Shown: positions 7,561-15,619, numbered from the stretch's first letter. The stretch is 16,605 nt of DNA from Novosphingobium sp. (GCA_020853995.1 JADYXV010000079.1:1-16605); one strand, 5' to 3'. Program-made: numbers and translations. Notes: generated from the sequence alone by a model not told the origin.

Positions 7561-7804
7561 TGTCGTCTTCCCTGTCACTGTCATCGCAACAGGTATCGGC
7601 GGCAAAACGCTTGCGCATTGAGATATGACAAACTTTGCAGCAGGGCTGATTGTTATTGCCGTCGCTTTTTCCGGGGATACGGATGGGCACCATGCCTCCT
7701 GATCCGCCGCAAGATGGCACCATAACAAACGACGCCTGCGCAGGCGCAGGGCTGGCCATCTGGATGACTGCCAGCGGAGCGAGCAGTTTAAGCAGGCGGC
7801 TCAT
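7541..7804 (-). CDS. Uncharacterised exported Cys-rich protein with CXXCH motif, between ccoS and hemN (orf87)
   Basis: I do not recognise an established family name. The 87-residue product begins with a signal peptide (MSRLLK, then a hydrophobic stretch, then SPAPAQA with a likely cut after Ala24), so the ~63-residue mature part should be periplasmic. It has six cysteines: Cys32, the motif CCKVCH (Cys55, 56, 59 and His60), and a Cys72-Cys73 pair followed by a very acidic tail (DDSDREDDNDGSGE). CKVCH matches the CXXCH heme c attachment motif; the paired cysteines would also suit metal (copper) binding or disulfides. The ATG overlaps the ccoS stop as ATGA, with AGAGGA upstream inside ccoS, and the 3' end overlaps hemN by 20 bp. 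This tight placement argues for a real gene with a role in oxidase or heme biogenesis. That role is inference only. Confidence 0.75.
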   Translation of the reverse strand: MSRLLKLLAPLAVIQMASPAPAQASFVMVPSCGGSGGMVPIRIPGKSDGNNNQPCCKVCHISMRKRFAADTCCDDSDREDDNDGSGE

Positions 7805-7950
7805 AGCTCGTCATCCTCTTCTATCAGGATGCGCGCTGCGGCACCGTCCAGATCGCCGAATTGCCCACGTTTCAGCGCCCAAAAGAACGCAGCCAGTCCG
7901 AACAGGCCCATCCCCAGCGCAATCGGCAGCATGATCGCAATGCTGTTCAT
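7801..7950 (-). CDS. ccoS: cbb3 oxidase maturation protein CcoS
   Basis: This 49-residue membrane protein reads MNSIAIMLPIALGMGLFGLA, then AFFWALKRGQFGDLDGAA, then an acidic C-terminus. One N-terminal membrane helix followed by the FFWALKxGQFxDLDxxAxRIL block is the hallmark of CcoS/FixS. In Rhodobacter and related systems CcoS is needed for cofactor (heme b and CuB) insertion into cbb3 oxidase, although the mechanism is unresolved. Its ATG overlaps the ccoI stop and its stop overlaps the orf87 start, both as ATGA, indicating translational coupling on both sides. The position after ccoI is the standard ccoGHIS order. Confidence 0.93.
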   Translation of the reverse strand: MNSIAIMLPIALGMGLFGLAAFFWALKRGQFGDLDGAAARILIEEDDEL

Positions 7951-10070
7951 CTGGCTTCTCCTGCAAGGCGCAGCGAATTGGCAACAACGATCAGCGAACT
8001 GGTCGACATGGCAATGGCAGCAACCAGAGGTGTGACAAATCCGGCAATCGCCAGCGGAACCGCCAGCATGTTGTAGCCGATGGCGAGCACAAAGTTTTGC
8101 CGCACCACGCGCATCGTGGCGCGCGAAACCCGGATGGCGCGGGGAATGGCCAAAAGCGATTCACCGGTGAACACCATGTCCGCCGCCTGGCGTCCCACAT
8201 CGCTGGCTGTGCCCGGCGCGATGGATGCGTTGGCCGCAGCAAGCGCAGGACCGTCGTTCAAGCCATCGCCTGCCATCATTACATTACGACCGGCGTGTTG
8301 CTGGCGCTCAATGGCTTCCTGCTTCTCAGCAGGCGATGCCGCAGCTTGCGCGGTAAGGCCCGTGATCCGCGCTATTGTGCCCACGGCGCTGACAGAGTCG
8401 CCCGACAGAATGGACGCTTCCACCTTCATTGCAGCCAGTTGCGCCAAGGCAGCTTCAGCATCGGGCCGTAACCGGTCGGCAAAGGCGATGACGCGCACCG
8501 GCTCGCCTTCCATGCGCAGCGCAGTGGCCATGCCCTGTGCAGATGCAGGACGGCCAAGTCCGACGGCCATACCGTTCCAGTGGCCAGTGACACCCTGCCC
8601 TGGTTCTTCGCGCACGTCTTCAAGTTCAGCTGCACGCACGCCCTTGGCACCCAACGCCTGCACCAGTGCTTGCGACAACGGATGACGGCTATGGCTGGCA
8701 AGGGCGAGCGCGACCGAAGCTTCCGCGCCGGACAGTGCGCCAAGCGTCACTTCATCAGGAACGGGCCGACCAAGTGTCAGCGTGCCTGTTTTATCAAGCA
8801 GAAGCCGGTCAATTTCAGCCATGCGCTCCAACGCAGAGCCGTCTTTGACCAGCACGCCGCGCTTCATCAGCGCGCCTGCCGCCACCACTTGCGCCACCGG
8901 CACGGCAAGGCCCAGCGCGCAGGGGCAAGTGATGATCAACACGGCGATGGCAATGACGAGCGAATGGTACACCCCTGCCCCTGCCAGCATCCATCCGGCA
9001 AAAGTCACCGCCGCCAGCGTGTGGACTGCGGGCGCATAAAGCCGCGAGGCGCGGTCCGCGATCCGCACGTATTTTGAGCGCGATTGCCCAGCCACTTCCA
9101 TCAACCGCGCGATCTCTGACAGCGCGGTGTCCTGGCCCGTCGCGGTCACGCGCACGTCCACTGGCGCATCGGCGTTAAGCGTGCCTGCATGGACCAGCGC
9201 GCCCGGCCCTGCCTTCACCGGTTCGCTTTCGCCGGTAAGCAGCGACTGGTCGAAGCGGGTGTTGCCGCGCAGAACTTCGCCATCGGCGGCCAGCCGTTCA
9301 CCGGCGGCAACGCGCATGAGCATGCTGGGGCGCAGCGATTTTGCATCAAGCCAACGGGTTGCGCCATCAGCCTCGATCACCATTGCGCCGGTTGCGGCTT
9401 GGCGCAGCAGCGCATCGACGCCCGACCGCGCGCGATCACGCATCATGGCATCCAGCACGCGGCCTGCCAGCAGGAACATCAGCAGCATCAGCACGCCATC
9501 AAACCACGCTTCGGCCCCGCCGGTCAGCGTTTCATAGAACGAAAGGCCGGTAGCGATGGTGACGCCAATGGAAATCGGCACGTCCATGTTGGTCTTGCCA
9601 TGGCGCAAAACCTTGAGCGCCGAGGCGAAGAACGGGCGTCCGGCATAGACGATGGCGGGAACGCCGATAAGCGCCGAAACCCAGTGGAACAGCGACCGCA
9701 TTGTGCCATCCGCGCCCGACCAGACGCTGACTGACATTAGCATCACGTTCATGCAGGCAAATGCCGCAACGCCCAGCGGCGCGAGCAGCGGCTTGACTGC
9801 TGAAACCGGCTCCGCCTCAGGTTCGCGCACTTGGGCTTCGAAGCCGGTGGCGGCGAGTGCAGCGACGAGGGCCGGCATTTCCACGGACGGTTCGTGGATC
9901 ACTTCAACGGTGCGGGCGGTCAGGTTGGTGCGGGCGGAATGGACGCCTTCGACCTTGCCGAAGGCGCGTTCGACTTTTCCCATACACCCGGCGCAGTGCA
10001 TGGTGGGGACGGCCAGTATCGTGTGGATTGGCGCTGTTATTTCGGTCTTTTTCAGTGCGACGACGCTCAT
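7947..10070 (-). CDS. ccoI: Copper-exporting P1B-type ATPase for cbb3 assembly, CcoI/FixI
   Basis: This inner-membrane ATPase supplies copper for CuB of the cbb3 oxidase. Order of elements in the 707 residues: N-terminal heavy-metal-associated domain with MHCAGC (24-29), four hydrophobic segments (about 100-205), actuator domain with TGES (279-282), the CPC ion-binding motif in ITCPCALG (Cys382 and Cys384), the phosphorylated Asp426 in DKTGTLT, the nucleotide-binding His-Pro pair (463-464), the hinge GDGLNDGPA (from ~601), and the last helices with MSTSS. All catalytic residues are present. The start at 10070 is chosen because it overlaps the ccoH stop as ATGA; a longer frame to 10094 exists but lacks this logic. 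The stop overlaps the ccoS start the same way. It is distinguished from CopA-type ATPases mainly by its place in the cco operon. Confidence 0.94.
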   Translation of the reverse strand: MSVVALKKTEITAPIHTILAVPTMHCAGCMGKVERAFGKVEGVHSARTNLTARTVEVIHEPSVEMPALVAALAATGFEAQVREPEAEPVSAVKPLLAPLGVAAFACMNVMLMSVSVWSGADGTMRSLFHWVSALIGVPAIVYAGRPFFASALKVLRHGKTNMDVPISIGVTIATGLSFYETLTGGAEAWFDGVLMLLMFLLAGRVLDAMMRDRARSGVDALLRQAATGAMVIEADGATRWLDAKSLRPSMLMRVAAGERLAADGEVLRGNTRFDQSLLTGESEPVKAGPGALVHAGTLNADAPVDVRVTATGQDTALSEIARLMEVAGQSRSKYVRIADRASRLYAPAVHTLAAVTFAGWMLAGAGVYHSLVIAIAVLIITCPCALGLAVPVAQVVAAGALMKRGVLVKDGSALERMAEIDRLLLDKTGTLTLGRPVPDEVTLGALSGAEASVALALASHSRHPLSQALVQALGAKGVRAAELEDVREEPGQGVTGHWNGMAVGLGRPASAQGMATALRMEGEPVRVIAFADRLRPDAEAALAQLAAMKVEASILSGDSVSAVGTIARITGLTAQAAASPAEKQEAIERQQHAGRNVMMAGDGLNDGPALAAANASIAPGTASDVGRQAADMVFTGESLLAIPRAIRVSRATMRVVRQNFVLAIGYNMLAVPLAIAGFVTPLVAAIAMSTSSLIVVANSLRLAGEAR

Positions 10071-10534
10071 AGCACTTCGCCCATCGTGCGCCATGCCTTG
10101 CCCTGTGCCTCGACCGTAATGCGCAAGCGCCAGCGGCCCGATTCCAAAGGCGCGGCATAGGTGCCGGGCAGGGTTTCGTGCAGGACCAAAGCGGTTGTGG
10201 GGCGTTGGCCGAGGGGGTGTTCTGCCACGGCGGTCACTTTGGCGGCAGTTATTGTTTTGCCAACTTTATCAGATATTTGCAGCGCAACACGTCCCTCACC
10301 ATCGCGGTTTATCGTACCTTTCCAGCCGAGCGCCTGTTCGGCGCTGGCCTGCTTCAACCAGCCGTTGAATTGCTGGCTGGCGACGTAGGAGTTTTCCACC
10401 ACGACGCCGCCGAAGGTGGACGAGGCGAAGCGCGCCATCAGGAGGTTTACGCCCACGACAACGGCAAAGAAACTGATGAGAATCAGTGCCATATGCCAGC
10501 CGGTGAAAGTGCGGATGCGGCGTGGCGGGATCAT
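10067..10534 (-). CDS. ccoH: cbb3 oxidase assembly protein CcoH/FixH
   Basis: This 155-residue protein has one N-terminal membrane helix (about residues 15-35, ALILISFFAVVVGVNLLMA) and a periplasmic beta-rich domain. The sequence SFGG-like FASSTFGGVVVENSYVASQQFN is the FixH signature, with VVENSYVASQ strongly typical of the family. In Rhodobacter, CcoH is reported to associate with the oxidase during assembly and is required for a stable complex. The ATG overlaps the ccoG stop and the stop overlaps the ccoI start, both as ATGA. The order G-H-I-S matches other alphaproteobacteria. Confidence 0.92.
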   Translation of the reverse strand: MIPPRRIRTFTGWHMALILISFFAVVVGVNLLMARFASSTFGGVVVENSYVASQQFNGWLKQASAEQALGWKGTINRDGEGRVALQISDKVGKTITAAKVTAVAEHPLGQRPTTALVLHETLPGTYAAPLESGRWRLRITVEAQGKAWRTMGEVL

Positions 10535-12000
10535 TGGCCGTTTCCTTGTGCTGTGGTGAAGGTCGTTTCGCTGATGTCTGTGCCGCCTTCCTTGTCGGTC
10601 GCGACAAGGACGAGAGCAAATTCGGCAGGCGCGCTACCACGGGGGACGAGGGCATAGACACGGACCGGTTTAGTGGTGTCTGAGGGCACTTCGACGGTCA
10701 ATTGGCGGCGTGCAGCGGTGGAATCCATCTCGTCAGTATAGATCGTGCCGTTATCCAGCCCGCGCAGTTCGATGCGGAATGTGCGCGGACGCGATTCCAT
10801 GTTCCGCAGCTTAAGCGTGTAGGCATTGCGTACCGAGCCGTCGGACAGGGTGACGTATTCGGGGTTGCGATCCTTGGCGATGGAGATGTCCATGCGTTCC
10901 CGCTGGCCCAAGGCGAACAGCAGCGCGAGGCCGATGCCCGACCATACGCCAAGGTAGACCAGCGTGCGCGGGCGGAAGACTGTCTTCAAAATCGGCACGG
11001 AAGTTTCGCCGCGCTTTTCGCGCTCCGCATCGTCCAGCGTACAGTAATCGATCAACCCGCGCGGACGTCCGACATCAGCCATCGCCTTGTCGCAAGCATC
11101 AATGCACAAGGCGCAAGTGATGCAGCCGATTTGCGGCCCTTCGCGAATGTCGATGCCGGTGGGGCACACGGCCACGCATTGCAGGCAATCAATGCAATCA
11201 CCCAGCGGGGTGGCGGCCTTGAGCGCCGACTTGACCGAACCACGCGGTTCGCCGCGCCAGTCTTTATATGTGACGAGCAACGACTTTTCATCGAGCATCG
11301 CGGTCTGGATGCGCGGCCAGGGGCACATGTAGATGCAAACTTGTTCGCGCATGAAGCCGCCGAAAATGAACGTCGTCATCGTCAGCACAAAAGTGGTAGC
11401 ATAGGCAATGGGCGCGGCGGTGCCTGTCCAAAATTCGGTTTGCAGGGTGGGCGCATCGGCGAAGTAGAATATCCACGCGCCGCCTGTGGCGAAGCTGATG
11501 CCGAGGTAGATGCCCCACTTCAAGGCGCGCCGTGCGATCTTGGCCGGTCCCCACGGGGCTTTTTGCAAGCGCAACTGGGCGTTGCGATCCCCGTCGATCA
11601 GCCGGTCAACGTGCTGGAACAGATCGGTCCATACCGTTTGCGGGCAGGCATAACCGCACCATGCGCGCCCGACCACGCTGGTAACGAGGAACAGGCCGAT
11701 CCCCGCCATGATCAACAAGCCTGCCACAAAATAGAATTCGTGCGGCCAGATTTCGATGTTGAACATGAAGAACCGGCGGTTCGCCATGTCGATCAGCACG
11801 GCCTGATCGGGGGCATAAGGCCCGCGATCCCAGCGGATCCACGGGGTGCCCCAATAGATTGCCAGGCACACGGCCATAACGAGCCACTTGAAGCGGCGGA
11901 ACGCGCCGTCCGTAGCCTTGGGAAAAACGGCCTTACGTTTTTCGTACATGCCGATTTCGTTTGAGTGGTCCGCGCTCATTTTGGGATCGTGCGCGTTCAT
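10531..12000 (-). CDS. ccoG: cbb3 oxidase accessory iron-sulfur protein CcoG/FixG
   Basis: This is a 489-residue inner-membrane protein with several helices (about 38-52, 88-109, 161-181, 196-216 and one near 345) and a cytoplasmic bis-[4Fe-4S] ferredoxin domain. The eight ligands are visible as CIDCLQCVAVCP (Cys269, 272, 275, 279) and CITCALCIDAC (Cys293, 296, 299, 303). Two more conserved Cys pairs, WCGYACPQ (115-119) and VCIYMCPW (222-226), are at the membrane edge. In Rhodobacter, CcoG has been described as a cupric reductase feeding Cu(I) to the assembly pathway. The C-terminal third is an Ig-like periplasmic domain. The start at 12000 follows AGGAC by 9 nt and lies 22 bp after the ccoP stop; the stop overlaps ccoH. 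Confidence 0.94.
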   Translation of the reverse strand: MNAHDPKMSADHSNEIGMYEKRKAVFPKATDGAFRRFKWLVMAVCLAIYWGTPWIRWDRGPYAPDQAVLIDMANRRFFMFNIEIWPHEFYFVAGLLIMAGIGLFLVTSVVGRAWCGYACPQTVWTDLFQHVDRLIDGDRNAQLRLQKAPWGPAKIARRALKWGIYLGISFATGGAWIFYFADAPTLQTEFWTGTAAPIAYATTFVLTMTTFIFGGFMREQVCIYMCPWPRIQTAMLDEKSLLVTYKDWRGEPRGSVKSALKAATPLGDCIDCLQCVAVCPTGIDIREGPQIGCITCALCIDACDKAMADVGRPRGLIDYCTLDDAEREKRGETSVPILKTVFRPRTLVYLGVWSGIGLALLFALGQRERMDISIAKDRNPEYVTLSDGSVRNAYTLKLRNMESRPRTFRIELRGLDNGTIYTDEMDSTAARRQLTVEVPSDTTKPVRVYALVPRGSAPAEFALVLVATDKEGGTDISETTFTTAQGNGQ

Positions 12001-12022
12001 GGCCGTGTGTCCTGTTCTGGAT

Positions 12023-12952
12023 TTATTGTGCCGCTGCGACGGGTGCTACGGGTGCCGCTGGGTCTGCTGCCGGAGCAGGCGCTGCTTCACCGCCGCCCAG
12101 CGAATGGACGTATGTTGCCAGCATCTTGACGGTGACCGGATCCAGCCGGTTGCCCCATGATGGCATGACGCCATAGCGTGCATTGGTGATGGTTTGCGTG
12201 AGCGCCTTGCGATCACCGCCATAAAGCCAGATCGCATCGTTCAACTTTGGCGCACCAACTGCGCGGCTGCCCTCACCATTCGCGCCGTGGCACACCGCAC
12301 AATTGGCAGTGAACAGTTCCGCGCCGCGCTGCGCCGATGCGCTGGGTTTTTCTTCACCTGCAATCAGACGAACATGGCTGACCACGTCCTGCACTTGTGG
12401 TGCTGTCAGGATACCATCACGCCCGAAGGCTGGCATCATGCTCATCCGCGTGGCGTCATCGCCGGGCTGGCGAATGCCGTTGACCAGCGTCTGGTGAATG
12501 GCAGCCGCATCGCCGCCCCACAGCCAGTCATCATCATTCAGATTGGGATAGCCGACGCTGCCCGCTGCACCATTGCCGTGGCACTGGATGCAATTGACCT
12601 TGAACGCCGCGCGTCCGCCATCAATCGCGGCACGGCGCAGGCGGGGATCGGTTGCAATCTGTTCAATCGAGGCTTGATCCAGTTCGGAACGCATGGCCGC
12701 TGTCCGCACGGACTCCGCCTTCATTTCCTTGTCCAGATCACCCCGGCTGGACCAGCCGAACGTGCCTGCGGTTGCCGTGTCGAGCATTGGAATAGCGGGA
12801 TAGACCACGCTATAGCCGATTGCGAAGACGATGCAGGCATAGAACGACCATAGCCACCAGCGCGGCAGGGGGTTGTTCAGTTCTTCGATGCCATCCCATT
12901 CATGGCCAACGGTTTCGACGCCGGTTGCGTCATCGAGACGGGGTTTAGACAT
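12023..12952 (-). CDS. ccoP: cbb3 cytochrome oxidase diheme c subunit CcoP
   Basis: This 309-residue membrane-anchored subunit carries electrons to CcoO/CcoN. It has a short cytoplasmic N-terminus with HEWDGIEELNNPLPRWW, the typical CcoP entry motif, one helix (about 32-52), and two cytochrome c domains with heme motifs CIQCH (121-125) and CAVCH (218-222). Candidate axial methionines are in MMPAFG (172-177) and VMPSWG (262-267). The C-terminal ~20 residues are Ala/Pro-rich and probably disordered. The start at 12952 is chosen over an upstream in-frame ATG at 12985 because AAGGA lies 9 nt before it and the family N-terminus begins there. It overlaps the end of ccoQ by 8 bp (ATGTCTAA). Confidence 0.96.
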   Translation of the reverse strand: MSKPRLDDATGVETVGHEWDGIEELNNPLPRWWLWSFYACIVFAIGYSVVYPAIPMLDTATAGTFGWSSRGDLDKEMKAESVRTAAMRSELDQASIEQIATDPRLRRAAIDGGRAAFKVNCIQCHGNGAAGSVGYPNLNDDDWLWGGDAAAIHQTLVNGIRQPGDDATRMSMMPAFGRDGILTAPQVQDVVSHVRLIAGEEKPSASAQRGAELFTANCAVCHGANGEGSRAVGAPKLNDAIWLYGGDRKALTQTITNARYGVMPSWGNRLDPVTVKMLATYVHSLGGGEAAPAPAADPAAPVAPVAAAQ

Positions 12953-13115
12953 CGCTTTCGTCCTTGAAGATCGAATTGGCAGCATCGCGGTTCATCGGCC
13001 GTGCACCGGGCCGGAAGGGCCATGCGCAAAGGCCGAGGAAGATGGCGGTCATCATCACCAGCCCCCAGCTGTCGGCCAGATGCCGCAGCAGGTCGTACGT
13101 GGAATGCGTGCTCAT
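12945..13115 (-). CDS. ccoQ: cbb3 oxidase small subunit CcoQ
   Basis: A 56-residue reading frame beginning MSTHSTYDLLRHLADSWGL fits between ccoO and ccoP. It has one membrane helix (about 18-33, GLVMMTAIFLGLCAW) followed by the basic FRPGAR, a pattern typical of CcoQ/FixQ. CcoQ is a small helix subunit thought to stabilise the interaction of CcoP with the core. The ATG overlaps the ccoO stop (ATGA), and the TAA stop lies inside the first codons of ccoP. Its place in the N-O-Q-P order supports the call. Confidence 0.92.
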   Translation of the reverse strand: MSTHSTYDLLRHLADSWGLVMMTAIFLGLCAWPFRPGARPMNRDAANSIFKDESDV

Positions 13116-13861
13116 CGGCCCTTCTCCTTGGCCAGCGTTTCTTGCGCGGCAGGGGCGTTCACATCGACCAGCGTGCCCAGCATTTGCAGATAGGCAACCA
13201 GCGCATCCATTTCGGTCAGGCGCTTTGGATCACCATCGAAATCGCGGGCTTGCGCTTTGGGGTAACGCTTCTTCAGATCAGTCGCATCGCCATCGGCTTG
13301 TGCCTGAACTTCCAGATCGTCATTAGCCTTGGCGATGTCGTCAGGCTTATAGGGTACGCCCACTTGATAGAGCGTGCGCAATTCCGCCGTCATGTCGCCT
13401 GCGTTCAGCTCATGCTCGGCCAGATGGGCATATGTCGGCATGATCGATTCCGGCACCAGACTGCGCGGATCTTTCAAATGCTGGACGTGCCATTCATCCG
13501 AATAGCGATTGCCGACACGCGCCAGATCAGGCCCGGTCCGCTTTGATCCCCACTGGAAAGGATGGTCGTACATCGATTCCGCCGCGAGGCTGTAATGGCC
13601 ATAGCGTTCGACCTCGTCGCGAAACGGGCGGATCATCTGGCTGTGGCAATTGTAGCAGCCTTCGCGAATGTAGATGTCGCGTCCGGCTTGTTCGAGCGGA
13701 GTGTAAGGGCGCATACCCTCCACTTTTTCGATGGTATTATCGATCCAGAACAGTGGCGCGATCTCTACGATGCCGCCCACCGTCACCGCTGCAAAGGCGG
13801 CAAGGCCCAGCAGGGTGACGTTGCGTTCCAGTTTCTTGTGGCGTTCCACGATTGTGGTCAT
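13112..13861 (-). CDS. ccoO: cbb3 cytochrome oxidase monoheme c subunit CcoO
   Basis: This 249-residue membrane-anchored cytochrome c passes electrons to the CcoN catalytic subunit. An N-terminal helix (about 15-40, LLGLAAFAAVTVGGIVEIAPLFW) is followed by a periplasmic domain with the heme motif in GCYNCHSQMIRPFRDE (Cys69, Cys72, His73) and a probable axial Met140 in ESIMPTYAHL. The block GHYSLAAESMYDHPFQWGSKRTGPDL is highly characteristic of the family. The start at 13861 has GGAGA 8 nt upstream; an in-frame ATG at 13972 lies inside ccoN and is rejected. It begins 25 bp after the ccoN stop and ends overlapping ccoQ. Confidence 0.96.
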   Translation of the reverse strand: MTTIVERHKKLERNVTLLGLAAFAAVTVGGIVEIAPLFWIDNTIEKVEGMRPYTPLEQAGRDIYIREGCYNCHSQMIRPFRDEVERYGHYSLAAESMYDHPFQWGSKRTGPDLARVGNRYSDEWHVQHLKDPRSLVPESIMPTYAHLAEHELNAGDMTAELRTLYQVGVPYKPDDIAKANDDLEVQAQADGDATDLKKRYPKAQARDFDGDPKRLTEMDALVAYLQMLGTLVDVNAPAAQETLAKEKGR

Positions 13862-13886
13862 GGGATATTCTCCGAAAAGATCTGGA

Positions 13887-15527
13887 TCAGGCCGCAACCG
13901 CGACGATCGGGCGATCCTTTGCGGGATCGAAGGCGGCATCGCGCATCGGTGCTTCGTCACGTTGGTGACCAAGAATGGTGCGCCACACGTTAACGGTCAT
14001 CACCACCGCACCGCTGAGGAACAACAGGCCACCAAAAGCGCGCAGGAAGTACATGGGCTTCAGCGCAAGCACGGTTTCGGCAAAGCTGTTCACCAGGTAT
14101 CCATCAGCGCCATATTCGCGCCACATCAGGCCCTGTGTGATGCCTGCCACCCACATCGACGAGGCGTAGAAAACGATGCCCACTGTCGCCAGCCAGAAGT
14201 GCCAGTTTACCATGCGCAAGCTGTAGAGGCGCGGTTTGGCCCAAAGACGCGGCACCATGTAATAGACGCAGGCAAAAGTGATCATGCCGTTCCAGCCCAA
14301 AGCGCCGGAATGAACGTGGCCGATGGTCCAATCGGTATAGTGCGACAGGCTGTTGACCGACTTGATCGACATCATCGGGCCTTCGAACGTACTCATGCCG
14401 TAGAACGCCAGTGCCATCACCATCATGCGGATGATCGGATCGGTGCGGACTTTGTCCCATGCGCCGTTCAGCGTCATCAGGCCGTTGATCATGCCGCCCC
14501 AGCTTGGCATCCACAGCATGACCGAAAAGACCATGCCCAGCGTCTGCGCCCAATCGGGCAGCGCGGTGTAGTGAAGGTGGTGCGGACCTGCCCAGATATA
14601 GAGAAAGATCAGCGCCCAGAAGTGGATGATCGACAAGCGATAGGAGAAGATCGGACGTTCAGCCTGTTTGGGCACGAAGTAGTACATCATCGCCAGGAAG
14701 CCTGCGGTGAGGAAGAAGCCGACCGCATTATGGCCGTACCACCACTGCACCAGTGCACCTTGGACGCCTGCGAAAACCGGGAAGCTGCGGCTGCCGACAA
14801 AGCTGACAGGCCAGTTCAGGTTATTGACGATGTGCAGCATCGCCACGGTAATGATGAACGACAGGTAGAACCAGTTGGCCACATAGATATGCGGCTCGGT
14901 GCGCTTGATGATCGTGCCGACAAAGACCGCCAGATAAGCGACCCAAACTATGGTCAGCCAGATATCGACGTACCATTCAGGCTCGGCGTATTCCTTGGCC
15001 TGCGTGATGCCGAGCAGATAGCCGGTGGCGGCCAGCACGATGAACAGCTGGTATCCCCAGAACACGAAACGGGCGAGGCCGGGGAAGGCCAGCCTCGCCC
15101 GGCAAGTACGCTGCACGACGTAGAACGACGTGGCGATCAGCGCGTTGCCTCCAAATGCGAAGATGACAGCGGATGTGTGCAGCGGGCGTAACCTGCCGAA
15201 TGCGGTCCATTCCAGCCCTAGATTAAGGACCGGCAGCGCCAGTTGCAGCGCGATGACCAAGCCCACAAGGAACCCGGCCATGCCCCAGAACACCGTGGCG
15301 ATAACGCCCCAGCGGATCACGTCATCATCATAACGCCCCTGATCAGGCGAAAGGATGGCGCGGGACATGTCGAGCCCGCGCAGTGTGACGATCAGCCCGA
15401 TGATGCAGGCGAAGCCGACAATGCCCATATGGATAGCGAAGCCTGTATCGACCGCGGCAGCGCAGGCGAGTACGGCGATGAGAAGCCCTGCGAGCCAAAG
15501 CCCTGAGCGTTTGAGAGCAGATTCCAT
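13887..15527 (-). CDS. ccoN: cbb3 cytochrome oxidase catalytic subunit CcoN
   Basis: This heme-copper subunit reduces O2 to water with high affinity in the inner membrane. In the 546 residues the known ligands can be placed by a constant offset of 59 from Pseudomonas stutzeri CcoN: CuB His266 (WYGHNA), His316 and His317 (GPHHLHY), the cross-linked Tyr310, Glu382 (STFEGPM), heme b3 His404 and low-spin heme His406 (GHVHSG). The other low-spin ligand is His117 in RPLHTSA. All are intact. About 58 residues precede the core and contain two extra hydrophobic stretches (10-26 and 33-50), an N-terminal extension relative to the Pseudomonas protein. The start at 15527 follows AAGGA by 8 nt; the frame stays open to an ATG at 15620, but that start would place the FNR box inside the gene. 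It is the first gene of the cco-hemN unit. Confidence 0.97.
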   Translation of the reverse strand: MESALKRSGLWLAGLLIAVLACAAAVDTGFAIHMGIVGFACIIGLIVTLRGLDMSRAILSPDQGRYDDDVIRWGVIATVFWGMAGFLVGLVIALQLALPVLNLGLEWTAFGRLRPLHTSAVIFAFGGNALIATSFYVVQRTCRARLAFPGLARFVFWGYQLFIVLAATGYLLGITQAKEYAEPEWYVDIWLTIVWVAYLAVFVGTIIKRTEPHIYVANWFYLSFIITVAMLHIVNNLNWPVSFVGSRSFPVFAGVQGALVQWWYGHNAVGFFLTAGFLAMMYYFVPKQAERPIFSYRLSIIHFWALIFLYIWAGPHHLHYTALPDWAQTLGMVFSVMLWMPSWGGMINGLMTLNGAWDKVRTDPIIRMMVMALAFYGMSTFEGPMMSIKSVNSLSHYTDWTIGHVHSGALGWNGMITFACVYYMVPRLWAKPRLYSLRMVNWHFWLATVGIVFYASSMWVAGITQGLMWREYGADGYLVNSFAETVLALKPMYFLRAFGGLLFLSGAVVMTVNVWRTILGHQRDEAPMRDAAFDPAKDRPIVAVAA

Positions 15528-15587
15528 GGAGCCTTCCTTCCATGAGTGATGTCGATGCCGCGCTGCACCCAACCGGGACTGCGAACA

Positions 15588-15601
15588 TTGATCGACATCA
15601 A
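15588..15601. promoter_or_regulatory. Perfect FNR/FixK-type binding site
   Basis: TTGATCGACATCAA matches the palindromic consensus TTGAT-N4-ATCAA exactly. It lies in the divergent region between ccoN and the ompW-like gene. Its centre (15594.5) is 67 bp from the ccoN start codon, which would fit a class II site near -41.5 with a ~26-nt leader. It therefore probably makes the cco operon respond to low oxygen through FNR, FnrL or FixK. A better -10-like hexamer lies on the ompW side (15620-15625), so the site may also act in that direction. Confidence 0.9.
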
Positions 15602-15619
15602 ATCGGCGGAAATCAGGCA

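Noticed and set aside
7561..7728. 56-codon N-terminal extension of hemN to an upstream ATG
   Set aside because: It overlaps orf87 entirely, lacks HemN family similarity, and the ATG at 7560 has a good ribosome-binding site.
13862..13972. Longer ccoO starting at 13972
   Set aside because: The extension lies in the ccoN coding region, and the start at 13861 has a ribosome-binding site and matches the family N-terminus.
14362..14375. TTGATCGACATCAT, one base from an FNR/FixK consensus
   Set aside because: It lies deep inside ccoN, where it encodes part of MMSIKSV in a conserved block. No gene start follows nearby, so it is probably a coincidence of codon use.
13731..15191. A 486-codon + strand frame antisense to ccoN
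   Set aside because: The composition (rich in His, Arg, Gln and Asp, with no hydrophobic order) is that of a shadow of a membrane protein gene; the - strand ccoN is certain.
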